Virus record (IMG/VR): IMGVR_UViG_3300042289_000044
Location: 1-39,692 of that record
Source: a virus
DNA: 39,692 nucleotides
Reading direction: 5' to 3' (one strand)
Part shown: positions 10,701 through 18,341 of the stretch, piece after piece
Layout of the letters: every line of letters starts with the position of its first letter
Numbering within the stretch: position 1 is the stretch's first letter
The notes under the pieces: model-generated
What the model was told of the DNA's origin: nothing
Seen by the model: only the letters and a program-made list of their open reading frames with translations
The model's database searches: none
Position numbers and translations under genes: made by a program

Positions 10701-13378
10701 AGCACAAGCTCACGCCGCGCTTCACGCGGACCCTTGGCAACAACCCGGGGCTTAGCTGCGCCACCACCCACCGTGTAGAAGTCCACAAGGTTCTGCAGCG
10801 TACGGTTAAGCTGCGCTGCCTGGGGCGTCAGCCCTTGCTGCGTGGACAAGCTCCTGTATGCCTTGTACAGGTTGTTCAGTTCCCCAACACGCTCGGGCTC
10901 AGACCTGAACGCAGACGCGTAACCCAACAGACGACCTGCACGGTCGCCGCCCTCAATCTGACGTATGCGGGCGTTGATACGCTGAAGCTGCTGCGCAATC
11001 GCTTCCTGCCGCTTCTTCTCATCGACCTTGGCTTTGCCCTTGGCCTGTTGCAGATCCGCGTTGAGCTTGGCCCTGAACTCGTTCTGCAGGTCCGCATCAC
11101 TCTTGTCCAGCGGCACAAGCCCTGACGCATCGCGCTGCAGTCGGATCTCTTGGATGGCCGCAGCAATCGCCTCGTTACGCGAAGCTTGCGCCTGCTCCAG
11201 CATCGGGGTCATGCGCCGCTTAGCTGCCTCTGCCATCTCCGGCGTACGGGCAACTTCCGACAACCCTTGGGGAGTACCCATGTACTGGGTCAGCTTTTCG
11301 TACTGGGCAAGCTCAGATGCGTTCTCCGACACCTTGGCGATAGCCGTCTTGCGCGTGTCAGCCAGACGCTGGATACGGGACTCCAGTTCCTCCGCCGAAG
11401 CAGGCGCTGCACCAGCGACTTCAGTAAGCGCTTTGTCAAGCTGTGCTTGCGTAGCTTCCGTAAGCGGCGCTTTTTGTTCTGTAACGCTCAAAGCTGACGG
11501 CGTTTGTCCCGTTAACTGCTCATACGCCTTCTTAGCGCCACGCAAACGACGTAAAGCAGAAACACGCTCTGCTTCTGTTGCAGTATTATAGGCTTGCATT
11601 GCGCGCTGATAAGCGCCTCTAGCAGCGTTGGCAAGCTTAATACGCCGCTCTTGCTGTGCATCAACAACTGCTTCTTCTTTTGCCACGGGCGCAGGCGTAA
11701 GCGCCATCTCTTGCGCTTGTTGCTCATCACGAGCAAGCCCAATCATCCAGCGTCTAATTTGCCGTTCTTGTTCTTTTTCTTGTTCTTGTGCTTTTTGAGC
11801 CGCCGCTTCTGCTTGCACTTGCTGTTCATCAGCGCGCTTAAGTTGCAGCTTCAGCCCACCAAGAATACTATTGCTTACGCCTTTCTTAACTCCTGGGATG
11901 GGCGTTTGTGCTGTTACCAGACGCCGCGCCATCTCCGGATCTTGCATCAGGTACGGCACATACCCTGCGGCTTGATCTTTTTGTTCAAACTCGTTTATTA
12001 GGGATTGTTCATTAGCAATAGCTATCTGCTGCTGTGCGTACTGCGCTTCAGGGGCCGGGGCAGCGGGTAGTGCGTCTTCTCCCGTGAACACGCGTTCTTC
12101 TTTGGACGGCTCAGTCAGATCAACGCCTGCCTGCTCCATCTGGTACTCCAGCGGAGTCATGCCAGCAACGCGTTGCTGCTCCTTCAACTGAGCAATCTCT
12201 GCCTTGCGTGGCACGTACTCAGCAGCCAAGGGCTGCAGCACATCCTTGAGGTGCGCATTGCGGGCATCGACGGCTTCTCTATAGGCCATCTGCTCTTCAG
12301 GCAGCGCGTCTTTGGCGGGGCGCTTGGGCACCGCCGCCTGAAGCTCCTTCATGCGCTGCACTGCCGCTTGGTAGTCAGCGTCAAGCTGAAGTGCGTAGGC
12401 CGGGTCTTTCTTCCGCGCTTCCTCCGCCTTCGCTGCGGCTGCACGCTCCTCCTGTGCCTGCTGCTGCAGCAGGCCACGGGCTTCGCGCTGCTCACGCCCA
12501 CGCTCAAAGGCGCGGCCTGCGGGGGCCAGCGTGCCACCCAGGACGGCACCGCCGATGAAGCTGTCGAAGTACTCCTGACGTGCTTGGGGGTCAGTGATGC
12601 TCAGCCCTGCTTGCAAGCGCTCGAACACCTGCTGTGTGGCCTCGGTGACACCTTCAATGCCTGCGGTCTTGCCCGTCTTGGCGGTGTAGTCGATGAGCGT
12701 CTTCTTCAGCCCTTGCTCAGCAATCTCCTTGGCGTTCTCTGCCGTGATCTTGACGCCTGCCTGACCGAAGATACGCCCGATGCCCGGGATCATCCGCATG
12801 GACAGCGTGTCCAGCGCGGCCTGAGGGACTGCTGCCAGGGCGGCAGCGCCCAGATCAGTCTCAGCAAGCTTCTTGCCCTCCTCCAACTGTCTCGACAGGT
12901 TGGTCGCCGTGAACTGACCAGCAGAAGTCAGACCGGCAGCACCGAGCGTAGTAAGGGCGGCGGCAGTGCCCGTCACGGGCAACGCAGCAGCGGCAGCACC
13001 AGCGGCAAGGGGCGCGGCCATGTAGGGCACAGACCCGCCCAGCAACTCTTTGAACTTGGTGAACGGCGCTTCAGTCCAGCCCTCTTCGGTGGGCTTGAAG
13101 ATCTCAGCCGCACGCTTCTTGGCCGCTTGGTACTCGGCCTCTGCCTTGGCTTCATCCTTGAGGCCTAGCTTGCCTGCAAGCGCAGACAGCCCACCACCTA
13201 GCTCGGTAGCACCGGCCTTGGCCGCAGCAATGAAGCCGCCTTCCGGCTTGGGTGCGGGGGCTTGAGACGCAAACGCCTCAGGGTACTTTTGCTGTGCCCG
13301 TTGCAAGCCCGCAGCGGGGCTCTCGCCCTCCTGCAGTTTCAGATACGAGCCGTCAGGAAGGGGGAGATATTGGGCCAT
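4715..13378 (-). CDS. Giant polyvalent/ejection protein with metallopeptidase-like and LPD38-like regions
   Basis: A 2887-residue protein, the last gene of the virion operon. The start resembles other phage internal proteins (YLPLPDGSYLKLQEGES). Residues about 113-155 are a hydrophobic Gly/Ala stretch that could enter a membrane. About 300-1750 is mostly charged coiled coil. HEATH at 1907-1911 matches the HExxH zinc-peptidase signature, within a region predicted to be alpha-helical. The C-terminal ~900 residues include the NFSKRGLSPGMHMASTLIPF block (from about 2520), which I associate with LPD38 (large polyvalent protein-associated domain). Such proteins are packaged in the head and injected with the DNA. 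The N-terminal half is low-complexity, so alignments there will be weak. Host target and peptidase activity are unproven. Confidence 0.8.
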   Translation of the reverse strand: MAQYLPLPDGSYLKLQEGESPAAGLQRAQQKYPEAFASQAPAPKPEGGFIAAAKAGATELGGGLSALAGKLGLKDEAKAEAEYQAAKKRAAEIFKPTEEGWTEAPFTKFKELLGGSVPYMAAPLAAGAAAAALPVTGTAAALTTLGAAGLTSAGQFTATNLSRQLEEGKKLAETDLGAAALAAVPQAALDTLSMRMIPGIGRIFGQAGVKITAENAKEIAEQGLKKTLIDYTAKTGKTAGIEGVTEATQQVFERLQAGLSITDPQARQEYFDSFIGGAVLGGTLAPAGRAFERGREQREARGLLQQQAQEERAAAAKAEEARKKDPAYALQLDADYQAAVQRMKELQAAVPKRPAKDALPEEQMAYREAVDARNAHLKDVLQPLAAEYVPRKAEIAQLKEQQRVAGMTPLEYQMEQAGVDLTEPSKEERVFTGEDALPAAPAPEAQYAQQQIAIANEQSLINEFEQKDQAAGYVPYLMQDPEMARRLVTAQTPIPGVKKGVSNSILGGLKLQLKRADEQQVQAEAAAQKAQEQEKEQERQIRRWMIGLARDEQQAQEMALTPAPVAKEEAVVDAQQERRIKLANAARGAYQRAMQAYNTATEAERVSALRRLRGAKKAYEQLTGQTPSALSVTEQKAPLTEATQAQLDKALTEVAGAAPASAEELESRIQRLADTRKTAIAKVSENASELAQYEKLTQYMGTPQGLSEVARTPEMAEAAKRRMTPMLEQAQASRNEAIAAAIQEIRLQRDASGLVPLDKSDADLQNEFRAKLNADLQQAKGKAKVDEKKRQEAIAQQLQRINARIRQIEGGDRAGRLLGYASAFRSEPERVGELNNLYKAYRSLSTQQGLTPQAAQLNRTLQNLVDFYTVGGGAAKPRVVAKGPREARRELVLGERAFTGYEPTVEGTEVRYNKPRKMAEYKATPEEQALVEDMRARELAELNEAADQQYTPETSDRVKKQIFDALRQRIDNISAPATQEEVDAAKAQAAPQDQATGDLFAAATERAQAELQTAGERRAAARSEVGRAMAGMRGKSAIMDQAQRLAEKFGKDLGIAPEGTFAAAKTRLTQAQAAKRGAETEFKEKEQEALRAAADDALIAQRNAEATSRAANNTVDAIEARLAAEKETPAVEVRTPPRAMVLLQKIVELQALIGGRGAQVRTSQAPTKYSPAQFVFRRAAAEKTDADVGPVQDALNQAVSAAKQGEGWASDIEQVQAHMATLEKYLSRREAQGRLLPEAELMAKEWYRKLAAHEAALRRPMYGAGQLTPAEIRDYTQRRLELAQAEYDRIQLQIDGLHRQLLDTEVAVAKREVDRITGDINALVSRMERREGADLAGQELSALSAQYKDAVANLEVAQKTFAERKKAESVPFTRKSPGSALEQWMKGAQDRFDVSVQRFKDKQAALERQATAPAATPAITAAERRAEVEKQRSGLSIPELQAQLEGALKAQTKLKKRGSKKQREALAEKIAGLRAQIGRLKGESTFGTEYYAESEQAQAAQDAREEAEAREAGKEETTRAGRRKAAKEIFGVQRTIAETGEVPQATKDANKLDAVIKNNRQAFEMAVEQGFKSTAIRPQKRGKSATPERLMRTPLEGIAYRLRQEIVEKLAAPRTKKQNQELNKLREQLYGLEQAINTAPVTVEERRRTARAIWAKLPKDMRQDTVDKIGGRLPSGGISVSFFDRFADALETTVIRERLGQPISQAPVTTMTKAELAPIQAETEKRVAATMAATEELRTKYYEQKEKELSDKARLKGTIDEATQRQIEKEANEFADRVVQRIKEEEAREATQRMTEPMRGKPSAGEDTRFATGVEVESPDLDADQIKALENNDVAQALALLSTDKSADKVHRAVAQRLAQLLDDTNVEIKDNLTDSEGRPILGQASADGKEIQLDRATGLSQEVLLHEATHAAAERTLLMDEARLTPMQLAAKRELQAIHAMVKKDSDITSTEAKGSLSEFVAEVMSNAKLQQQLAKKPWSLSNMLAGFKSTILRLIGVKDAKTMLTASIKAVDALFMPTSVQTAPVAKTMMPARAAPSMATANRVADSLIAKEKGWVTKLKDNFLGMGFRTQFVDKLAPSEEALKRGGTDPTKALQAMYFLKMYDQRMHFTSQSITEGVPERVEKTRRDGTKEYLIETKPGANIKQIVDILKRKDVVKAAGSADAANKLFTLYLAARRAESKGYDKLNFKVSEADIKAARAEIEADPTLKKAFDEARDIYNQYNRNLLEFSVQTGALSREEANRLLANNDYIPYYRMRDGVAEMVIGGETPIRIGNLKDSPHLKELVGGDEAIFDFLTSSVQNTSMLLDMATKNLATKNLMFELRDVGLATVAKVPKSGKTPEGAVTFKRDGEDHYAVVDTDTIGIDSDLLVKGLAGIPTMFPAFVRVLGVPARLLRRVVVASPVYMARQLFRDSLAAAMTSGADIVPVLGALKQIGKPNVLQGRGITGGQVFTGMPEDVTRMLKDMQAGKLSITNGLSYLEAKAAQVDALTRKAQYDSYLAQGLSEMEATYMALESMNFSKRGLSPGMHMASTLIPFFNAQIQGLDVLYKSFTGQMPLNERLGIRQKLWERGMMLFGLSVAYAMAMQDDETYKNAKPEEKYGNWFVRVPGFEQMVRLPIPFELGYIFKALPEALVNTLSNEQGGEEAMKAFKHIAQQMVPGLSSYFIPQAVKPALEALAFETSLYTGRSIESAKEQEKEPGYRYRDNTTALAREAGELTGFSPIKMEYLIRGYTGGMGMALLAALSAPFGKEGPEAATKRASDLPVVGTLFQPKDASGIIDATYERMKQVNQVKGTYEGLLEDGRQADAEKYLKENVDEMALASVAGSFKQFMGQITEHERQIRASNMTPEKKREALEQARQAKIKLASAARAVVDKKAPQAALA

Positions 13379-13381
13379 GTT

Positions 13382-15067
13382 TTATTCTCTCACTGCAGAG
13401 CCTCGGGGGATAGCGCCGACAACGCCGAGCTTGGCAATTTCGTTGCGAACAAGCGCCTGGATCTCAGGCGGGTACTGATTCAGCATCAGCGGGTTCTTGA
13501 TGGCTTCACCGACGATAGCCTTGAGCATTGCGGCTCTATCGGTTGCTTCACTCTTGGGCTCTTGCTGCGCCTCAAGGAACTGCTTGAAGCCTGCCGGATC
13601 ACGCTTGAACAGGCCATAAGTTGCCTCTATGCCCGTAGGCTTGCCGGCACTGATTTCTGAGGCCCGTGCCGTGCGCTCCGTGGCCGCAACCCTGCGGCCT
13701 TCCAATGCCTGATCAAACGCCTTGTTCTGGACTTCGCGCTCAAGCTTGGCACGCTCGGCTGCGTTCTGCGCAATCGCATCGTCAAGCTGGTTGACACGAC
13801 CAACGTCATTTTCCTGCATTGCCAGGACACGCTGGGCCTCCAGCATGTTGCCGCGCCGAATATTGGACTGAAGCACGCGCATGGTGCCTTGAGCGGTGGC
13901 GTACTCTTTGCGTGCAGCCTCAGCGGCGGCTTCGCGCTGACCCATGATGCCTGACAGACCGCGAGCAAACGAGCCCATGCCCTGACCCTTGCGGGTATCA
14001 ATCGTCCCAGCCAGTCCAAGCAAAGCCATCGGGTCACTAAATACGTCACGCTGCGCACGCGCAAGTGCCGCATCCCGAGCAGCCAGAGCTTCCTTGCCAA
14101 ACGTCTCGGCTTCAGCCCGCTCTTCAGCAAGGTTCTTCTGCATCAACGCTGATAGTCCTGCGCGACCTGCAAGCAGATCTGCGGGCAGCGTCTTGCGGCC
14201 TTCAAGTGCAGCTTTGCGCTCAGCGTACATGCGCTGCTCTTCAGGAGTCAGCGTACTGCGAATACCGGGCATGGGAGCCGCAGGGGCTGCGGCAGCAGAC
14301 GTTGCTGGGGGACGTTGTTGTCCTGTGCCCAGGTTACGTGCAGCCGCCACCGTTTCGGGTGTAGCCCCACGCGTATCTCGCATTGCCATAGGAACTGGCG
14401 CAGGCGCTCGGCCCAGCATACGGGACAGTTCATCGCCAGTATCCGTGGTGCTTTCAACCACTTGTTGTTCTTTTTCAACTAGCGCGTCAAGTATCGGTTT
14501 CTTCAACGCTGGCCGCCCTGCCTTAATCCATTCGTAAAGCATTCTTGCCCCCGAGTCTTTCGGGAACCGCTCCATAAAGGACTGGATACCGTTTTCGTTA
14601 GAACCATCCCTAAAGTGCTGAACATCGCCACCGTTTTCAAACGCCACCGCGCCGCCACCTGCGTAGCCGTGCATCTCGCCACCATGCGCCGCCATGACGG
14701 GCTCTTCGGCCTGCATCTGCTGCGCTTGCGCCACTACTTGCTGTGCAATAGGGGGCTGTTGCGCAGCGTTCTGCTGCATAGCCATCTGGTTCTGCACTGA
14801 CTTTCGTGCAGCCATCTCTTTTTGCTTCTCAACAATTGCAGCAAGTACTCGGTTCTTGGGGATGGGAGAATTTGGGTCTCCAAACAATTGCAGCATCTGC
14901 GGAATCTCAAGCCCCACCAGAGACGGCACAAACGCCGTCAGCCCAGGCTTTGGCCCCGACTGACTAGGCATCATCCCCGGCATCGGTTGCGTTTGCATAG
15001 GCGCTTGACCGGGCATCGGGGCTTGCGCCCCTTGTGGCATCACCGAACGAATACCTTGCGGTTGCAT
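13382..15067 (-). CDS. Internal virion/ejection-type protein with GG motifs
   Basis: A 561-residue protein with a Met/Pro/Gln-rich start (PMPGQAPMQTQPMPGMM). A glycine block lies at about residues 127-150 (HGYAGGGAVAFENGGDVQHF), and long Ala/Arg/Glu helices (about 280-490) are likely coiled coils. No enzyme motif was seen. Its place between the giant polyvalent gene and other helical proteins fits the ejection-protein set of short-tailed phages (analogues of T7 gp14-16 or P22 gp7/16/20). It stops 3 bases before the giant gene starts, so the two are probably made together. Function is inferred from position and composition. Confidence 0.65.
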   Translation of the reverse strand: MQPQGIRSVMPQGAQAPMPGQAPMQTQPMPGMMPSQSGPKPGLTAFVPSLVGLEIPQMLQLFGDPNSPIPKNRVLAAIVEKQKEMAARKSVQNQMAMQQNAAQQPPIAQQVVAQAQQMQAEEPVMAAHGGEMHGYAGGGAVAFENGGDVQHFRDGSNENGIQSFMERFPKDSGARMLYEWIKAGRPALKKPILDALVEKEQQVVESTTDTGDELSRMLGRAPAPVPMAMRDTRGATPETVAAARNLGTGQQRPPATSAAAAPAAPMPGIRSTLTPEEQRMYAERKAALEGRKTLPADLLAGRAGLSALMQKNLAEERAEAETFGKEALAARDAALARAQRDVFSDPMALLGLAGTIDTRKGQGMGSFARGLSGIMGQREAAAEAARKEYATAQGTMRVLQSNIRRGNMLEAQRVLAMQENDVGRVNQLDDAIAQNAAERAKLEREVQNKAFDQALEGRRVAATERTARASEISAGKPTGIEATYGLFKRDPAGFKQFLEAQQEPKSEATDRAAMLKAIVGEAIKNPLMLNQYPPEIQALVRNEIAKLGVVGAIPRGSAVRE

Positions 15068-15076
15068 GTCGATTCC

Positions 15077-16096
15077 TTACTTCGGCGTAGCCGTAGGATT
15101 GAAGGCGTTGTACAGCGCCAGCCCAGCCAGTGCGCCCTGCAGACCCGAGAACATCCCAGACTGCCCTTGATTTGACGAATACGGCGCTGCCTGCAATGGC
15201 AACCCACCCAACAACGACTGCATGTACGTAGCCTGCTGATACGGGAACTTCACCGACTCTTGGAACTGCTGGTAGCCAAAGTCCAGAGGCTGCTGTGCGA
15301 TCTGGCGTTGCGTCTCCCCGGCAGAAAGCTGCTGACCCAAAGACTTGAGACCGTATTCAGCACCAAACTGCTCCGACTTTTCACCCATTCCCTGCGCTTC
15401 CAGGCCGAGTTTGGACTCCCCAAAACGCTGCTCCATCGCACGGTCGTAGGCAGACTGCAAGCCTTTGGTCGTGATGTCCTCAATCTGTGTCCCAAGATTG
15501 CGTTGACGTTCTGCTTCCATGATGGCTTGCCGGGAACCACCATATGCACCCGCTTGAGCGAGACGTGCTTGCTCAGAAGTTCGCCCAATATCCGCTTGCC
15601 TTCGCGCCTCTCGGGCTACGATGTCCGTTACACCCGTCGTGTACGGGTTCATGTAATCCTGAACAGAGCCAAGCGGGCCTAGCCCCGTGTTGAATTCCGT
15701 AGGCTTGTAGTCTTGTAGCCCCGCGATACCTCGGAAGGCTTGCTTTTGTAGGTCTGCTGTGGGCGCGAAGCGTTCGCCAGTGAAAGGCCGATACGAAAGA
15801 TCCGCAGCCCTTTCTCCCAACCCCAACATCTTGTAGACATAGTTGGAAAAGTTTGGACTCAGCGTTGACTGAGACGCTGGGATAGACGCAAAGTTGGAAC
15901 TGAACGGACTACCTGTGTAGCCCGCACTCTGCATCGACTTAATATCTTTTTGACTTACGCCCGCCTGCGCAAGTTTGTCAGGTGTGATGCCGTGCTGGTT
16001 GTAGAAGGCAATCTTCTGGCTTCCATCTAGCTTGTCCCAATCAGCGGGGAGCTTGAGGTCGATACGGGAAGCCATTTCTTGTGCTGTTGCCATCAT
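15077..16096 (-). CDS. Internal virion/ejection-type protein
   Basis: A 339-residue protein. Its core (about residues 145-265) contains DYMNPYTTGVTDIVAREARR, LAQAGAYGGSRQAIMEAERQ and FGYQQFQESVKFPYQQ. These patterns recur in a widespread family of uncharacterised proteins placed among the internal-protein genes of short-tailed phages. The C-terminus is Gly/Leu/Ala-rich and hydrophobic. It starts with two ATGs (16096 and 16093), and the upstream stop overlaps them, so translation is probably coupled. A role as an internal head protein ejected with the DNA is likely but unproven. Confidence 0.7.
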   Translation of the reverse strand: MMATAQEMASRIDLKLPADWDKLDGSQKIAFYNQHGITPDKLAQAGVSQKDIKSMQSAGYTGSPFSSNFASIPASQSTLSPNFSNYVYKMLGLGERAADLSYRPFTGERFAPTADLQKQAFRGIAGLQDYKPTEFNTGLGPLGSVQDYMNPYTTGVTDIVAREARRQADIGRTSEQARLAQAGAYGGSRQAIMEAERQRNLGTQIEDITTKGLQSAYDRAMEQRFGESKLGLEAQGMGEKSEQFGAEYGLKSLGQQLSAGETQRQIAQQPLDFGYQQFQESVKFPYQQATYMQSLLGGLPLQAAPYSSNQGQSGMFSGLQGALAGLALYNAFNPTATPK

Positions 16097-16905
16097 GCGC
16101 TCCTCTGCAGGTTGTTCATCAGTGCGTACATTTCTTCCGCGCCGCCTTGGTCTTCAACTGCCCACCTGGGGATATACGCTTCACCACTAGACACCTTGGC
16201 AGGGGTGGTTCCGTTGGGGCCATGAATCACTGCGGGGGTGAGATCTTTGCGTCCTGTCGGGTCAGGCGGGCCCCCGATCATTCTCGCACCTGGGACCAGT
16301 TGCTGTATACCCCTTGGGCCACCTGCGCCGTCCACAGCCTTCTTGGTCATGACGAAGCCGCCATCTTCCATCTGCACCTTGCCGCCGTTGGCGTAAGCCT
16401 GCATCAAGCCGCCGTTGGCTGCGTAGGTCACCAGCGGACCGTATTTGCCCTGAACCGTACTAGATGTGAGAGGCTTTGACGGACCTGCGTAGGCTTGCGT
16501 TGTGCCACCGCCGTAGCTGGTGCCCTTCTGCCGGTCGAGATATGACAAGAGCGCCATGAGCGCAGCGAGGCCTCCTTTGGAAGTGGCGAAGTCCAGCCCC
16601 TTGCCCAACAGCCCTTTGGCTCCTCCAGCGCCCATCATGTCTTTGATCATGCGGCTAAAGGAGGTGTCCCCACTAGCAGGACTTGTGCGGTACTCTTGGT
16701 CGGCAGTTTCTACGCCACCACCAGACGGCGTGCCTCCAACATCCCCAAAGCCACCTTCGTCTGCATACGGATCGCGTGCGTATAGCGGCAATCCAGTAAA
16801 AATGTCTGGGTTTGAAGCTACGCCAGGGTCATCGTAGTTGTAGTTTTCCCAGTCGCTAAAGTATTGCGTTGCATTCCCAATGCCGTACTTTTCATCGTCA
16901 TCCAT
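16093..16905 (-). CDS. Virion protein of unknown function with repeated GG motifs
   Basis: A 270-residue protein. It has an acidic, Tyr/Asp/Gly-rich first third, then a Gly/Lys/Leu segment (GAGGAKGLLGKGLDFATSKG). Residues 161-185 hold a triple glycine motif (YAANGGLMQAYANGGKVQME, then DGGFV). The C-terminal part contains GGPPDPTGRKDLTPAVIHGP and SSGEAYIPR, a pattern I have seen near the end of uncharacterised phage internal proteins. A GAGAGG ribosome site precedes ATG 16905. No catalytic motif is visible. The gene context indicates part of the internal/ejection set. Confidence 0.6.
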   Translation of the reverse strand: MDDDEKYGIGNATQYFSDWENYNYDDPGVASNPDIFTGLPLYARDPYADEGGFGDVGGTPSGGGVETADQEYRTSPASGDTSFSRMIKDMMGAGGAKGLLGKGLDFATSKGGLAALMALLSYLDRQKGTSYGGGTTQAYAGPSKPLTSSTVQGKYGPLVTYAANGGLMQAYANGGKVQMEDGGFVMTKKAVDGAGGPRGIQQLVPGARMIGGPPDPTGRKDLTPAVIHGPNGTTPAKVSSGEAYIPRWAVEDQGGAEEMYALMNNLQRSA

Positions 16906-16906
16906 A

Positions 16907-18340
16907 TCAACCTCTCAAATCGTACATCAAGCCGTAAGGCGATTCTGGTGTGCCGCGTGCCACGTTAACCTGTGCGGGCGCTTGCCGATCCTGACCTTGC
17001 CCAGCGCCGAGGAGTGCGAACAATACTGACAGATCCATGCCGGGAGCAGGACCGGGAGCGGGCGCAGGCCCAGGAGCGGGCGCAGGCCCAGGAGCGGGCG
17101 CAGGCCCAGGAGCAGGTGCGGGTGTGGTAGCCACAGTTCTATCTTCATCTGACGGCGTGTCAAGCGGCGTACCCGGCGTGCGGTCAGGCTCTTCCATGAA
17201 ATCCCAGTCTGGGATGATGACATCTTTCTTCGGCAGCGTGCCAGTTACGTCGATAGTCTGGCGGTACAACTCAGGGAAGTAATCCTGCATCAACATCTCG
17301 ATGGTGTCGGGATCGTCAATGTTCGCCTCAAGAAACTTGTTCAGTTCGTTCGGGCTCATTGACGTTTTGGGTTCAGCAGCACGTTCTTGCTGCTCTGGAT
17401 ACCGTAGCAGTATGCTTTCAAGCTCTTCGTAATCTTCGTCAGTTGGCAGTTTGAATGAGGCTGGCGTAGTGTCATCTTTATACGGGTCAAGCGCCCAGTC
17501 AGGCAGATCCCCTGCGTCGGGCTCCATGTACCCTGGCCCATCGACATCAAAGAAGCCTTCTTGAATTTCTCCGGGCGTCTCGTATCCAGGGAAGTATTTC
17601 TTGCCCGATTTGCCGCCAGCTTTACTAGCCCCCACTATCTCGTTAAAAAGTCCTTGGAAGTTATCGTTCTTTACAGCTTCTCGTATACGACTTGCTTGCC
17701 CTACGCCTTTTAGGACATCAGTAAGTTCTGTCGGGACTTTTGGTGCACCAGGGATACCTGATGTGGACTCAAGCAGCGCAAGGATGTCTTTGTTCTCAAT
17801 TGCTTTCTGAATAGCGCTGCCAGTTTTTGCGTAGCCACCGGCAGTTTTTAGGGTATTTGCAAGCTCTGAACTTACACCTGGGATCTGACCCACTCCAGGC
17901 AAAATTGACGCAGCGGCGGACAGCCAATCACCACTCTTGGCAGCCTGAACTCCCTTGTAAGCGTTTGCCGCAGCAGTAGCAATAGGGCCGAAACCACCAA
18001 AACTTGCCGCGTTTACTGCAAATTTTACTAGGTCTGTTAGTCCAGAAGTCTTTTGCGGTTCGGAAATTGCGGTTCGTACAAACTTCCCGTTGTTGTCGTA
18101 GATATCGTTTCGGTGGTAACCTTCATATTTTCCTGATAGCGGAGCACTGACCATATACCCGTTTTCAGGTGCGTCTTCGGTACCTCCGTAAACCAACGGG
18201 CGAACTTGAACCCCACTAAATTCAGCAACGGTGTCTAAAACTTGACCGCCAGGATCGCCTTCCCCGCTTGGGCCAGCCACAATAGACTGAAACCCCGTCT
18301 TCAGGGCCTGATCTAGGAAAGATTTTGGATCGTAGGCCAT
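16907..18340 (-). CDS. Virion protein with C-terminal Pro-Ala-Gly repeat
   Basis: A 477-residue protein. Residues about 95-170 are Gly/Ala/Leu-rich (SFGGFGPIATAAANAYKG, SAAASILPGVGQIPGVSSEL), like phage internal proteins that touch membranes. About 240-400 is acidic and looks disordered. Residues about 404-434 are PAPAPG repeats, followed by DLSVLFALLGAGQGQ and a short end, SPYGLMYDLRG. I do not recognise a named family; position in the operon suggests an ejection or internal virion protein. The proline repeat is probably a flexible or extended linker holding the hydrophobic C-terminal peptide away from the body. Confidence 0.6.
   Translation of the reverse strand: MAYDPKSFLDQALKTGFQSIVAGPSGEGDPGGQVLDTVAEFSGVQVRPLVYGGTEDAPENGYMVSAPLSGKYEGYHRNDIYDNNGKFVRTAISEPQKTSGLTDLVKFAVNAASFGGFGPIATAAANAYKGVQAAKSGDWLSAAASILPGVGQIPGVSSELANTLKTAGGYAKTGSAIQKAIENKDILALLESTSGIPGAPKVPTELTDVLKGVGQASRIREAVKNDNFQGLFNEIVGASKAGGKSGKKYFPGYETPGEIQEGFFDVDGPGYMEPDAGDLPDWALDPYKDDTTPASFKLPTDEDYEELESILLRYPEQQERAAEPKTSMSPNELNKFLEANIDDPDTIEMLMQDYFPELYRQTIDVTGTLPKKDVIIPDWDFMEEPDRTPGTPLDTPSDEDRTVATTPAPAPGPAPAPGPAPAPGPAPAPGPAPGMDLSVLFALLGAGQGQDRQAPAQVNVARGTPESPYGLMYDLRG
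17042..17131 (-). repeat. In-frame 18-nt tandem repeat encoding PAPAPG units
   Basis: About five near-identical 18-base units (GCAGGCCCAGGAGCGGGC on the plus strand) lie head to tail inside the 477-residue gene. The unit length is a multiple of three, so copy-number changes keep the frame. This looks like a slippage-prone linker. Confidence 0.85.
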
Positions 18341-18341
18341 A

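Noticed and set aside
17042-17131. CRISPR-like repeat array
   Set aside because: Units are 18 bases, adjacent with no spacers, in frame within a gene, so it is a coding repeat.
13382-18340. Tail tape-measure protein among the long helical proteins
   Set aside because: None has the length, uniform helix or neighbouring tube and assembly-chaperone genes of a tape measure; the adaptor/nozzle genes favour a short tail.
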